DNA of 12,166 bases from NCBI GenBank assembly GCA_013416795.1, contig RQSC01000028.1:845759-857924 (forward strand), given 5' to 3'. This document shows positions 1 to 7,770 of the stretch, piece by piece (the stretch's first letter is position 1; each line of letters begins with the position of its first letter). The position numbers and the translations under genes were made by a program. Under the pieces are notes generated by a model. It searched no databases. It was given only the letters and a program-made list of their open reading frames with translations, and was not told the DNA's origin. This stretch comes from Prasinococcaceae sp. CCMP 1430. Taxonomy: Eukaryota; Prasinodermophyta; Palmophyllophyceae; Prasinococcales; Prasinococcaceae.

Positions 1-3
1 CGC

Positions 4-34
<31 letters not shown>
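1..34. repeat. GCC trinucleotide run coding a Gly tract
   Basis: Nine uninterrupted GCC triplets follow GTC triplets. On the minus strand they read as GGC codons and encode a poly-Gly stretch at the visible C-terminal end of the ACT-domain protein. Such runs expand and contract by slippage. Confidence 0.8.
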
Positions 35-1792
35 GTGCCACCCCCTGGCCGCGCCGTTTGCCGCGGAGCCCCCGGCGCCGCCCTCGTCCTCGGCCTCCGT
101 CTCGGCGTCGGCCAGCTTGGCGAGCTTCTCAGTGCTGGTGACGCTCGCTTTGAAGACGCCCACGTTGAGCTCGCGCAGCGCCGCTGTGACGTCCCACATG
201 ATGCGCGGCCTCCCGCGGCCGTCCTCGTCGACCTGCGAGGTGACCAGCAGGCGCGCGTAGTCGGCCTCGGAGGGCAGCACCATCTCGATGCGCACGGGCT
301 CCTCCATCGCGCGGCTGAAGCGCCGCCGCAGCTCGCGCTGCAGCTGGTCGTCGGTGAGCCGCGTGCCGTCGGGGCACTGCACGAACAGGTCGGTGTAGCA
401 CATGTCGTCCCGCGTGATGATCTTGCCGAACGACACCTGCAAGTTGCACGACTTGATGGTGCGCAGCTGGTCGTACAGCAGGCCCTTGCGGTCCTTGGTG
501 ATGACCTGGACCATGGTGTGCGCGCGCGACGTCGTGTTGTCGAAGCTCACGCGCAGGCCGATGTCGGGGCGCTGCGCGTGGCTCGCGCGCGTGCGCACGA
601 CGGTGCGCTCCTTGGCGCCATCGATGGCGCCGGCGCCCACGAGGTTGGTCGTGCTGCCGTAGGAGCTCCAGCCGGTGAGGCTGTCGGAGCTCGACTGCCG
701 GCGGTGGTGCGCGCCGCGGGCGGCGTACAGCTGCGCCTTCTCCTCGAACGAGCTCGACAGCGCCTCGCGCTGCTGCGCGTCCGACGCGCCCGCGGCGGCG
801 CCCGGCACGTCGACGCCCGCCGCCACCGACGCCTGCCGCCCGGCCGCGGCCGGCGACATCATGAACGAGCCCAGCAGGCCGCCCGCCTGCACCTCGGCGA
901 TGCGCCGCAGCCGCTGCACCTCCTCGGCGACCAGCCAGCCGGGCGCCTCCGACACGGCCACCTGCACGCGCGAGTCGCCCAGCGCCTCCACGATGCGCGC
1001 GCTCACCTCGTGGACGCGCGCCGCGTCGGGCATCTCGTCGCGGATGTCGCTGATCATGAAGAAGTCCACCGCGTGGTTGGAGGGCGAGGTGGTCACGTGC
1101 GTCGAGTGGATGTTGAGCTCGCTCTCCCACAGCGCGTGCGTCGTGTCGTGCAGCATGCCCACGCGGTCGGGCGCGCACACCTGCAGCATGAAGAACTGGC
1201 GGTCCTCCGGCCCGCCGCCGCCGCCAGCGCGCGCCCCGTCGGCGCCGGTCGCCCCCGGCCCGCCGTCGGCGCCGACGTCGCCCTCCTCGGGCAGCAGCTG
1301 CGGCGTGCTCTGGGGGCACTCCTCCTCGATGCGCTTCTTGAGCGTCGTCCAGAAGGGCGACGCCTCGTCGTGGCGCTCCTTCTCCAGGGTCACGTGGAAC
1401 ACGACGAAGCACCAGCTGCCGTCCGTCGAGAAGTCGCCCTTGATGACGTTGAGCCCGTAGCTGAACATGATGCGCGAGAGCGCGAAGCCCAGCCCGCGGC
1501 GGTCGGGGCAGCTCACCTCCACCTCCGTGGTGTCCTTGCCGGGCTTCACCTTGACCACGTCGCTGGACACGCCCACGCTGTAGCCGTACGCCTCGTCCTC
1601 GGCGATCGGCTGGTTGGCGTACGCGCCGCCGTACGCGCCGCCGTACGCGCCGTACGCGCCCCCGCCGCCGCCGTACGGCGAGCCGCCCATCATGCCGCCC
1701 CCCATCCCCGGCACCACCTCCGAGTGCCGGCGCATGAGCGCCTTGGCCTCGCGCGCGAGCCCCTCGCGCCGCCGCTGCTCGGCGTGCTGCTG
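1..1792 (-). CDS. Multi-ACT-domain protein (ACR/GlnD-like), partial at both ends
   Basis: About 597 residues are open on the minus strand with no stop. The frame leaves the window on the left and meets the N at 1793, so both ends are missing. Counting from 1792, the visible start is a charged coiled-coil-like stretch (QQHAEQRRREGLAREAKAL), then a Gly/Ala/Tyr repeat (about residues 38-58). Four ACT-type segments follow: about 87-158 (CPDRRGLGFALSRIMFSYGL), about 198-265 (APDRVGMLHDTTHALWESEL), about 425-480 (TKDRKGLLYDQL) and a weaker one about 512-557 (PRIMWDVTAALRELNVGVF). The PDRxGLL-type signature is typical of ACT repeats in plant and algal ACR proteins and in the C-terminus of bacterial GlnD, where ACT domains bind amino acids. 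No nucleotidyltransferase or kinase domain is visible in the part present. A role as an amino-acid or nitrogen sensor is inference. The C-terminus turns acidic and ends in a Gly run at the window edge. Its 5' end faces the gene at 1814. Confidence 0.85.
1619..1678 (-). repeat. Short in-frame repeat coding GAYG units
   Basis: A 12-base unit (gtacgcgccgcc on the plus strand) recurs with small variants, followed by a GCC-rich stretch. Read on the minus strand it gives a Gly-Ala-Tyr-Gly low-complexity linker between the coiled-coil-like N-terminal part and the first ACT domain. Confidence 0.75.
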
Positions 1793-1793
1793 N
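1793..1793. other. Single N, probable collapsed assembly gap
   Basis: An ambiguous base lies between the truncated 5' end of the minus-strand ACT-domain gene and the plus-strand gene starting at 1814. The minus frame has no credible start codon before it, so the missing first exon and the promoter of the pair probably lie in an unsequenced gap of unknown length. A plain base ambiguity is the alternative. Confidence 0.6.
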
Positions 1794-1813
1794 CAGGCGC
1801 GCGCGCCGCCGCC

Positions 1814-2662
1814 ATGCTGGAGCGCGACTTGGCCTGCCTGCCCGAGGTCGCGGAGTGGAGTGGCGCCCCGGTGCCCGCCTTCGATGGCAACGGCAATGCC
1901 GGTGCCCATGCCGACGCCGGGGTGGACGCACCCGCCTTTGACCTTGAGGTCGACGTCGACGTCGACGGCTACGCAAATGACGACGCTAAGCGCGCGCGCG
2001 AGCTCGTGGCAGGCGCTGCCGTCGCCACTGCCGTCGCCACAGCCGCTCAGCCGTCACTGAACGGAGGAGGGGGGGCGTCTCCAGCCAACGAAGACTGTGC
2101 GCCCGATCAAACGCTGGAGCGGCAAAGGCGCACGTCATCACGTGTTCCACCGTCCGCTGCGGCCGCGCCACCAGCGCAAAAGGAGGAAGGCACGGGTCCG
2201 CGAGGCGATGATGGCGGCCCGAAGAAGAGAAGGCGCGAGTGCACGCTCGCCGAGGGCATTCGTCGTCTGTTTGGCCCGCGCGGGGAGCCCACCCCAGAGG
2301 CGACGGCTCGCCTCAAGCCGCATCGCGCGTTTGCCAACCTCAGGAACAAACGCGCGCGCGCGCCCGTGCCGAGCGCGCTGAGCGAGGGTTGCAGCGGGCC
2401 CCGCTGGCGCGCGCTGGCCGCCCGCGGTATGGCGGCGCGCATCGACGACGCCGATGTGCCATGCATCGACCCGTGCACCGACGGCGCCGCCGAGGTGGCC
2501 GCCGAGCGAATGGCCATCGCCCTGTGCAAGCAGGAGCACAGGGCGTCGCGCGTCAAGGTGTGCGCGGCGGTCTCTGCGGGCGCCGATGAGCTCAAGCGCG
2601 CCATCCGGCAGCTCCGTGGTGAGGTCGAGCCGCCCGAGCGGCGCCCGCGCGCCGCTGCGTGA
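1814..2662 (+). CDS. Unrecognised, probably nuclear, basic-cluster protein
   Basis: This is a 282-residue open frame that I do not recognise. The start at 1814 was chosen because the ATG sits in a strong GCCGCCATG context just after the N; an upstream exon beyond the gap is possible. The first about 55 residues are acidic (DLEVDVDVDVDGYANDD). An Ala/Gly/Ser/Pro-rich low-complexity stretch follows to about residue 130, then a clear nuclear-localisation-type cluster PKKRRRE at about 136 and a second basic cluster RNKRARA near 178. The C-terminal third looks more ordered (AAERMAIALCKQEHRASRVK and ADELKRAIRQLRGEVE, helix-like). No enzymatic motif is visible. It runs tail to tail with the membrane-protein gene that ends at 2822. 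Being a real gene rather than a shadow rests on the acidic/basic patterning, the Kozak-like start and a position that fits the alternating gene layout. Confidence 0.55.
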   Translation: MLERDLACLPEVAEWSGAPVPAFDGNGNAGAHADAGVDAPAFDLEVDVDVDGYANDDAKRARELVAGAAVATAVATAAQPSLNGGGGASPANEDCAPDQTLERQRRTSSRVPPSAAAAPPAQKEEGTGPRGDDGGPKKRRRECTLAEGIRRLFGPRGEPTPEATARLKPHRAFANLRNKRARAPVPSALSEGCSGPRWRALAARGMAARIDDADVPCIDPCTDGAAEVAAERMAIALCKQEHRASRVKVCAAVSAGADELKRAIRQLRGEVEPPERRPRAAA

Positions 2663-2821
2663 TTGGGCGCGAGTAATATGGCCACAAAACAGCGCCCCCC
2701 CCCGCCCTCCGCGCCGACGCAAGCGCTACGCGCCGTCGCAGGGCCCTGTCCGGTCGAATTTCGTTTGTTACACATGGAGAGGCGACGGATGCTCTCGTCG
2801 TCTTCTTCCGATGGCCACCAC
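2663..2821. other. Convergent intergenic region (two 3' UTRs)
   Basis: These 159 bases separate two stop codons facing each other. They hold a C run at about 2696-2704, a slightly AT-richer stretch around 2757-2775, and the minus-strand TGTAA listed separately. No gene is visible. Confidence 0.6.
2768..2772 (-). promoter_or_regulatory. TGTAA polyadenylation-type signal
   Basis: TGTAA on the minus strand (ttaca on plus) lies about 50 bases past the stop codon of the ankyrin/ShK/tetraspan gene. TGTAA is the known polyadenylation signal of green algae. In this GC-rich sequence it is rare, and most copies in the window lie at gene ends in the right orientation. Confidence 0.5.
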
Positions 2822-5800
2822 TCAGTCCTCGTTTAGCTTTCCGGCGATGGGCGCCTCCTCGCCCGCCTTCTTCGCCGCCTTGTTGAGCACCTTGCCAACG
2901 GAGCGCGAGATGTACTTGAGCTCGTGCTTGCCCTGGCGCAGCGTGCCCATGACGCCCGGCTGTGCGGACTGCTCCTCGGGGGTCTTGGCCATGAGCGGCG
3001 CACCCTCCCTGTACACCATGAGCTCCACGTCGCCGTCATCATCGCCGTCGATGATGCGGAAGGCTTGCTCGCTGAGCGCCTCACCGCGATAGCCGCCGCC
3101 TGAGCCGCCGGGCCCATCCACAGGGCCCGCGCTGGCGAATGCCGCGTCGCGCGTCCTCATCAGCCGCCGCGCGCGACTGGTTTGAATGCACGCCGCGCAG
3201 CCCGCCAGGCTCTGCAGTACGCTCATGGCCACCAGGATGAAGCACGCGGCACCCAGCTTGTTGAGGTTGTCCTCGGTGATGGCAACCACGTTCTCCATCG
3301 ACATGGCGCCGTACCGCTCCCGCACGTCATCCCAGCTCTTGCGCACGTACGACGCCGCCTGATCGCCTCGCGCAAAGCACACGATGCCAATGAAGAAGAG
3401 GATCACCGTGAAGAGAGTTACCAGCGCCGTGTGCACCACCAACAGGCCCATGGAATGGCGTCGCACGCCAAGCAGCCCCAGTGCGCTCGTGGTGGTCACA
3501 GCCACCGAGAAGAAAGCCGCGGCGACCACCACGCCCTCGTTGCCGCCGAGGCCTCCGGCGGCAGTGCCCACAGCCAGCAGGAAGAGGCCGGCGCCCCACA
3601 CGAAGCCCGCGTAGCACGACGTTGTGAGCGTCTTTGTGACAGTCATCACGTGGCCCATGATTGAGCGCGCGGCCAGCAGGCTTGCCACGCTCGACAGCGC
3701 GGCGAAGATGCACAGGACGCCGCCAGCGGTCACGCGCTGGTGGATGGTCGCGATCATCTTCGCGGCCTGCTTGTGCTGCGCGGCAGTGTCGGCACTGGCA
3801 TCTACCGAGCTGAGTTGGTAGTAGTAGCCGTAGACGGCCTCCTCGGCCGAGTCGCGGTACAGCAGGCACAGCGTTGCCCCCCACATGAAGACGGCCGCGC
3901 CAACGTACTGCATCGTGAAATACGCGAAGAGCAGGTTGGAACCCACGCTCACCTTTGCGCAGCATACGCCTATCAGGCCGGTGCCGCTCGTGATCACGAC
4001 CGCCACGCCCACGATCATCATGAAAGAGTATGGATCGTTGAAGAGCGACACGCCCCAAGGTTCGGCGTTGACGTCGTAGTTCGGGTACGACAGCGCGTGC
4101 GTGCCCAAGCGCGATCCGACGGGGTGCACGTCGCTGTTGGCGCACTTGCACATGGGATACACGCCCGCACGCAGCGCGTCGCACGCCGCGGCACACACCG
4201 TGTCCGCGCCCACGCGCTCGAGGTAGTCCGGGTGCTCCTTGAGCGGTGGCGACGCAGCCACTGCCGCCGCGCACGCCTCGCCTGCCGGGAAGCTCGAGAT
4301 CCAACCTTTGAGATTTCCCGCCGCGCCATCGCCCCCGTCGCTGGCGTCAGCGAGCAGCGCGCGCGCGGCGGCGCCCACCTCGCCGCCTCCGCGCGATGCA
4401 AAGCTCGCCGCGCCGTCGATGGCCCAACGCGCGACAGGCGCGACCTCCGCACGGGCGGGGCGCGAGCGCACGGTGAGGGAAAGCGCGCGGCGCGTGGGCT
4501 TGATCCCCGCTTCCGCGTCGCCCTCGCCTTCCTCCGCTCCGGGCTCGCACAGGCCGCAGGTGAGCGGGCACACCTGCAGCGCGTTGTCGTCGCTGCAGTA
4601 CTTGTGGTTGGAGTTGCCGCCGGCCACCTTGGCGTAGCTCGAGCAGTTGCCAAAGGCCGAGCGGAACTGTGCGTCGTCCTTGCACGTGACCTGTGCGCCA
4701 GCCGGGCCGTAGCCCGGCTCGCACAGCCCACACGCCACAGGGCACCACTCGGTCGCGCCGTCGGCATCACACTTGCCGTCGCGACTGCCGCCGCTCGCGT
4801 ACTCCTCGCACATGTGCCCGTCGTCGTGACGCCAGTTGTCGTTGTCGCGGCAGCACACGCCGCACGCCACCGGGCAGTGCTGCGAGGCGCCGTGCGCCGC
4901 GCAGTTGTCCTCGTTCGCCCCGCCCAGGCGGTAGCTCGTGCAGCCGCCGTGACCCCCGTCCCACGTGGGATCGTCCTTGCAGCACATCCCACACGCCACG
5001 GGGCAGTGCTCTTCGACGCCGTCGAAGTGGCAGTAGCCGAAGTTGGCCCCGCCAGGCAGGTAGGTTGAGCAGTTGCCCTGCGCGCTCTCATAGGTCGGGT
5101 CGTCGGCGCAGCAACGGCCGCACGCCACCGGGCACTTGTCCCACGCGCCGTCCTCCACGCACGACCCGCTCAGCGTGTGCGCGATCAACGGGTAGTAATC
5201 GCTGCATCGGGCGTTGAAGGTGGATACGAAGGTGGGGTCGTCGCTGCACAGCGCGCCGTCGGCGCGCTCGGACAGGGGACCCGCAGCGGGCGTGCCCACG
5301 GGCGGCGGTGGGCTGGGCGGCGGGCTGGGCGGCGGCGGCGGCGGCGGCGGGCTCGGCGGCGGGCTCGGCGGTGCCGGAGGCGGTGCGCCCTCGCCATCCG
5401 GACCGCCCTTCAGGTACGAGCCCGCGGGCGCCCCCAGGTACACCGTGTAGCACAGCCGCTCCGACCAGTCCTCCACACTCTCGCCGTCCACTTGGTGGCG
5501 CAGGAGGCTGCTCGACCACACGAACTGCGTCAGGTTCGCGAGGCACGCGAAGTTCACCAGCCTTTGCGCCGGGAGCGCGAGCGCGGGTGTCAGCGCGAGC
5601 GCGCGCTCTCGCTCTGTCGCGCGCACCAGCCTGCGGCACGCACCGACATCCCCGCCGTACGCCCACCAGTGCAGCGGCGTCACCCGCAGCGTGTCGCCGG
5701 CGTGCGCGCGCGCGTTCGGGTCCGCCCCCGCACCGAGCAGGAGGCGCACGACGTCCACGCTGCCACCGATGGCCGCGGTGTGAAGCGCGGTCTCGCCGTG

Positions 5801-6013
5801 CTCGTTCGTGGCTCGCGGGTCGGCCCCACCTTCCAACAGCTCGCGCACGCGCTCCGCATCCCCCTCGCCGGCCGCGAACAGCAGCGGCACGCCCTCGCCC
5901 GCATCAGCCTCGGCGCCCGCGCCCTCGCGGAGCGCGTTCACGATGCACGCCAGCGCAAGCACCGCCGACAGCGTGCCGCGCGGCGCGCTCCGGGCTCGCC
6001 GCGCGCCCCGCAT
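2822..6013 (-). CDS. Ankyrin / ShK-like Cys-rich / tetraspan membrane protein
   Basis: This is an intronless frame of 1063 residues from the ATG at 6013. That start was preferred over one 48 codons upstream because it begins a good signal peptide (basic MRGARRARSAPR, then hydrophobic TLSAVLALACIVNA). In order: two clear ankyrin repeats and a degenerate third, about 40-130 (GETALHTAAIGGSVDVVRLL; TPLHWWAYGGDVGACRRL); a PPSPPP linker about 206-241; five tandem Cys-rich units about 250-488, each with six cysteines and ending CPVACGxC or CPLTCGLC, resembling ShK-toxin-like (ShKT) domains; a spacer with further cysteines; about seven hydrophobic helices near 660-684, 690-716, 757-783, 797-820, 825-848, 853-880 and 917-943; and a charged tail of about 120 residues. 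Helix spacing, two helices close together and then a 40-residue loop before the last, recalls tetraspanins. With a cleaved signal peptide and seven helices the tail would be cytoplasmic and the ankyrin and Cys-rich parts extracellular. Function is unknown; a surface adhesion or sensing role is inference. Confidence 0.8.
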   Translation of the reverse strand: MRGARRARSAPRGTLSAVLALACIVNALREGAGAEADAGEGVPLLFAAGEGDAERVRELLEGGADPRATNEHGETALHTAAIGGSVDVVRLLLGAGADPNARAHAGDTLRVTPLHWWAYGGDVGACRRLVRATERERALALTPALALPAQRLVNFACLANLTQFVWSSSLLRHQVDGESVEDWSERLCYTVYLGAPAGSYLKGGPDGEGAPPPAPPSPPPSPPPPPPPPSPPPSPPPPVGTPAAGPLSERADGALCSDDPTFVSTFNARCSDYYPLIAHTLSGSCVEDGAWDKCPVACGRCCADDPTYESAQGNCSTYLPGGANFGYCHFDGVEEHCPVACGMCCKDDPTWDGGHGGCTSYRLGGANEDNCAAHGASQHCPVACGVCCRDNDNWRHDDGHMCEEYASGGSRDGKCDADGATEWCPVACGLCEPGYGPAGAQVTCKDDAQFRSAFGNCSSYAKVAGGNSNHKYCSDDNALQVCPLTCGLCEPGAEEGEGDAEAGIKPTRRALSLTVRSRPARAEVAPVARWAIDGAASFASRGGGEVGAAARALLADASDGGDGAAGNLKGWISSFPAGEACAAAVAASPPLKEHPDYLERVGADTVCAAACDALRAGVYPMCKCANSDVHPVGSRLGTHALSYPNYDVNAEPWGVSLFNDPYSFMMIVGVAVVITSGTGLIGVCCAKVSVGSNLLFAYFTMQYVGAAVFMWGATLCLLYRDSAEEAVYGYYYQLSSVDASADTAAQHKQAAKMIATIHQRVTAGGVLCIFAALSSVASLLAARSIMGHVMTVTKTLTTSCYAGFVWGAGLFLLAVGTAAGGLGGNEGVVVAAAFFSVAVTTTSALGLLGVRRHSMGLLVVHTALVTLFTVILFFIGIVCFARGDQAASYVRKSWDDVRERYGAMSMENVVAITEDNLNKLGAACFILVAMSVLQSLAGCAACIQTSRARRLMRTRDAAFASAGPVDGPGGSGGGYRGEALSEQAFRIIDGDDDGDVELMVYREGAPLMAKTPEEQSAQPGVMGTLRQGKHELKYISRSVGKVLNKAAKKAGEEAPIAGKLNED
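5285..5396 (-). repeat. GGC/GGG-rich run coding the proline linker
   Basis: Imperfect ggcggcgggct units on the plus strand read on the minus strand as Pro codons with interspersed Ser (PPPSPPPSPPPPP). This linker joins the ankyrin region to the Cys-rich repeats. PPSPPP tracts are typical of hydroxyproline-rich extracellular proteins of algae, which supports an extracellular location. Confidence 0.8.
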
Positions 6014-6252
6014 GCCGCAACCGGAGCTGCGAGCGCCGGAGCAGACGGCGAGCGCGGCCGGGGACGAGGACGTAAGCTCGCGCGCACGCACGCACACGCG
6101 CACAAACGGGGCGCAGGCGCACGCGCACGCGGGGGCGCGCCAGTGTCCTCTTCCCACACGCCCCGGCTCGGGAGCGGGCGGCTACCGCCCCAACCCCACC
6201 CCACCCTGCCGAGCGCGTGCGCTGTGGCGGCGGCGCGCTCGCGGCCGAGCCG

Positions 6253-6303
6253 CTGGTACATAAACCCTAATTCCTTTCAACACAAAACCCAAAACCCAAA
6301 AGC
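6253..6303. promoter_or_regulatory. AT-rich island with telobox AAACCCTAA
   Basis: In otherwise GC-rich DNA this island carries AAACCCTAA at 6262-6270, identical to the plant telobox found in promoters of growth and translation genes. It is followed by two AAAACCC units and AAAA (6284-6301). The position between divergent starts suggests a shared core promoter. Telobox function in this organism is inference. Confidence 0.4.
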
Positions 6304-6335
6304 GCGGGCGCCGCCGTGCGCTCGGGGAACCGCGC

Positions 6336-6470
6336 GCGAGCCTGTGCGCGCGCGTGTGCGCGCGCGCGCGCGCGCATGGCGCGTGTGTGTGTGCGTGCGT
6401 GTGTGTTGTCTATGCGCGTGAGTGGTGTGTGTGCGCGCGCGCGTGTGTGTGTGTGTGCATGTGCGTCACA
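6336..6470. repeat. Alternating CG/TG tract upstream of ELOF1
   Basis: A nearly continuous run of CG and TG dinucleotides (gtgcgcgcgcgtg-type). Alternating purine-pyrimidine sequence of this kind can adopt left-handed Z-DNA under negative supercoiling. Apparent reading frames here are Arg/Ala/Val/Cys low-complexity artefacts. Confidence 0.7.
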
Positions 6471-6527
6471 GCGCGCGCGGGGAACCCCCCCCTTCCCTTT
6501 CTCCGGCGGTCCAACCCGGCGGCAGCC

Positions 6528-7350
6528 ATGGGCAAGCGGAAGTCGTCCAAGCCGCCGCCGAAGAAGAAACAGCTCAAGGTGCGTGGCTGCTGCGCCCTCG
6601 TGCGACAGGCGCCCGCTCCTGCGGGCGCGCAAGCGCGCGCAAGCGCATCGCACGCGCGCGATCGCCATCGCTCCATCGCGTCCCGAGCTAACACGCGCAC
6701 ACGCGCGCGCCGGCACGTCCGCGCCCGCCCACGCCCACGCCCACGCCTCACGCGCACACGCCTGCATGCGCGCACACGCGACACGCGCACGCACACGCGC
6801 GCGCGCGTGCACGCGCGCAGGTGGACAAGGTCTTCGACTGCCCCTTTTGCAACAACGCCCAGAGCGTCGAGTGCAAGCTCGACCGCATCAACGACGTCGG
6901 CACCGTCAGCTGCCGCATCGTACGTCGGCTTAGGGGGCGAGGGCGCCGTGCCGCCCGCGCTTGCGCTCGCGCACGAGCTCAGCCGCGAGAGAGAGAGAGC
7001 CCGTTCACCCGCGAGCACGCCCAAGTGCCTGCCTGTGCTGACATTGACACGCACACGCGCAAACGCACGCGCTCACACTCACACGCCGGCCCCTCACACA
7101 CACACACACACACACGAACACACACACACACACACACACACCACCCACCCACCTCACCCACCTCTCTCCGCCCCTTTCCCAGTGTGGTGCGAGCTACTCG
7201 ACGTCCATCAACAACCTCACCGAGGCCATCGACATCTTCTCCGAATGGATTGACGAGAGCGTCGCGGTCAACAAGGGCGACGGCGGTGGGGGGGAGGGTG
7301 GCGCGGCGGAGGCGGTCAAAGCGGGGCGCGCCGGCGCCGACAGCGAGTGA
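6528..7350 (+). CDS. ELOF1: Transcription elongation factor ELOF1 (Elf1), three exons
   Basis: Spliced from 6528-6578, 6821-6919 and 7183-7350 it gives 105 residues; both introns are GT-AG and lie between codons. ELOF1/Elf1 is a small zinc-ribbon protein that travels with RNA polymerase II on chromatin and in other eukaryotes also helps transcription-coupled repair. Visible hallmarks: basic N-terminal tail MGKRKSSKPPPKKKQLK, zinc ligands C24 and C27 (CPFC) and C48 and C51 (CRIC), and the conserved helix LTEAIDIFSEWID at about 62-74. Intron 2 splits the second zinc knuckle between CRI and C. The family is usually a little over 80 residues; the extra length is a Gly/Ala-rich acidic tail (GDGGGGEGGAAEAV), as often seen in algae. 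The start ATG has a GCAGCCATGG context. It diverges from the membrane-protein gene and converges on ALG3. Confidence 0.95.
6579..6820 (+). repeat. ELOF1 intron 1, CG/CA-repeat-rich
   Basis: The intron starts GTGCGT and ends GCGCAG. Nearly all of its right half is made of CG and CA dinucleotides and cgccca units. No polypyrimidine tract precedes the acceptor, which is unusual for a spliceosomal intron. Confidence 0.85.
6920..7182 (+). repeat. ELOF1 intron 2 with CA microsatellite
   Basis: The intron starts GTACGT and ends in a conventional pyrimidine tract, CCCCTTTCCCAG. It contains a GA run (about 6986-6998), CA/CG repeats, and a long CA microsatellite (about 7094-7141) interrupted once by GAA. 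Confidence 0.9.
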
Positions 7351-7382
7351 GCAGGTAATACGCACGCCGATTGTGCGCACGC

Positions 7383-7427
7383 AGAGAGAGAGAGAGAGAG
7401 GGGGGGAGAAGGGGGGGGGAGGGGGGC
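7383..7427 (+). repeat. Homopurine GA/G tract
   Basis: An almost pure purine run: GA dinucleotides followed by G runs broken by single A residues. Mirror-like homopurine tracts of this length can form triplex (H-DNA), and the G runs could form G-quadruplexes. It starts 33 bases after the ELOF1 stop codon. Confidence 0.7.
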
Positions 7428-7678
7428 AGCGCAGGCGCACCGCTACGCGTGCACGTGCGCGCGTGCGCGCGACCCCGAGTGCGCGCGTCCTTGCGTGCAC
7501 ATGCGTAGGCCTGCACGAGCGTGCAGGTGCGTGCGTGCGTGCGAGTGCGTGTGTGCGCGCGTGTGCGCGCGTACCGCTGGTAGGTGCGAGGGGCGCGGCG
7601 TGAGCGCACGTCGCGGGAGCCCACAGCGCGCCCCTCCGAGCGCAGCCTAGCGCACCACGGCATGCAGGTACGTATACA

Positions 7679-7683
7679 TTACA
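7679..7683 (-). promoter_or_regulatory. TGTAA polyadenylation-type signal, likely for ALG3
   Basis: TGTAA on the minus strand lies about 90 bases past the last ALG3-like residues, in the correct orientation. It suggests that the true ALG3 stop lies between about 7780 and 7690, reached through a short intron or a frame change not resolved here. Confidence 0.4.
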
Positions 7684-7770
7684 TCCTCGCGCGCCCACAC
7701 CAAGACGCCCGCACGCACGCGCCCGCGCCCACGTGCGCGCGCGCGCGGGCGACACGCGCGCGTCGCCCCT

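Larger units (their letters stand above)
6014..6527. promoter_or_regulatory. Divergent promoter region between membrane protein and ELOF1
   Basis: These 514 bases separate two start codons facing away from each other. The left part (6014-6250) is GC-rich and open in the frame of the minus-strand gene, so it is likely its 5' UTR. The centre holds an AT-rich island (6253-6303). The right part is an alternating CG/TG tract and then a pyrimidine-rich stretch (about 6485-6503) just before the ELOF1 ATG, plausibly its initiation region. No TATAAA box is visible. Confidence 0.55.
7351..7770. other. Convergent region between ELOF1 and ALG3, repeat-filled
   Basis: The region holds the ELOF1 3' UTR, a homopurine tract (7383-7427), alternating CG/TG repeats (about 7440-7572) and the unresolved end of ALG3. 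A minus-strand TGTAA at 7679-7683 marks the likely ALG3 3' end. The ALG3 frame stays open right through it to 6979, which is not credible as coding sequence. Confidence 0.55.

Noticed and set aside
129-1976. 615-residue minus-strand frame
   Set aside because: An Arg/Ala-rich shadow in a frame different from the ACT-domain motifs, crossing the N.
35-2662. One 875-residue plus-strand protein
   Set aside because: Up to 1793 it is exactly the reverse of the ACT-domain codons (same triplet phase, opposite strand) and reads as Arg/Ala/Val/His noise; it also crosses the N. Only the part from 1814 is kept.
3740-5068. 442-residue plus-strand frame
   Set aside because: Antisense to the Cys-rich and membrane parts of the minus-strand protein; biased composition and no motifs.
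6262-6301. Telomere remnant or telomere seed
   Set aside because: One AAACCCTAA and two AAAACCC units are too few and sit between divergent gene starts; a promoter element is more likely.
6316-7054. Several Cys/Val/Arg frames around the TG/CG tracts
   Set aside because: Translations of dinucleotide repeats (VCVRACV, THTHTH) with no protein character.
7664-7672. Perfect donor-like CAG|GTACGT on the plus strand
   Set aside because: It lies beyond the ELOF1 stop with no convincing partner exon; a 3' UTR intron cannot be excluded but is unsupported.
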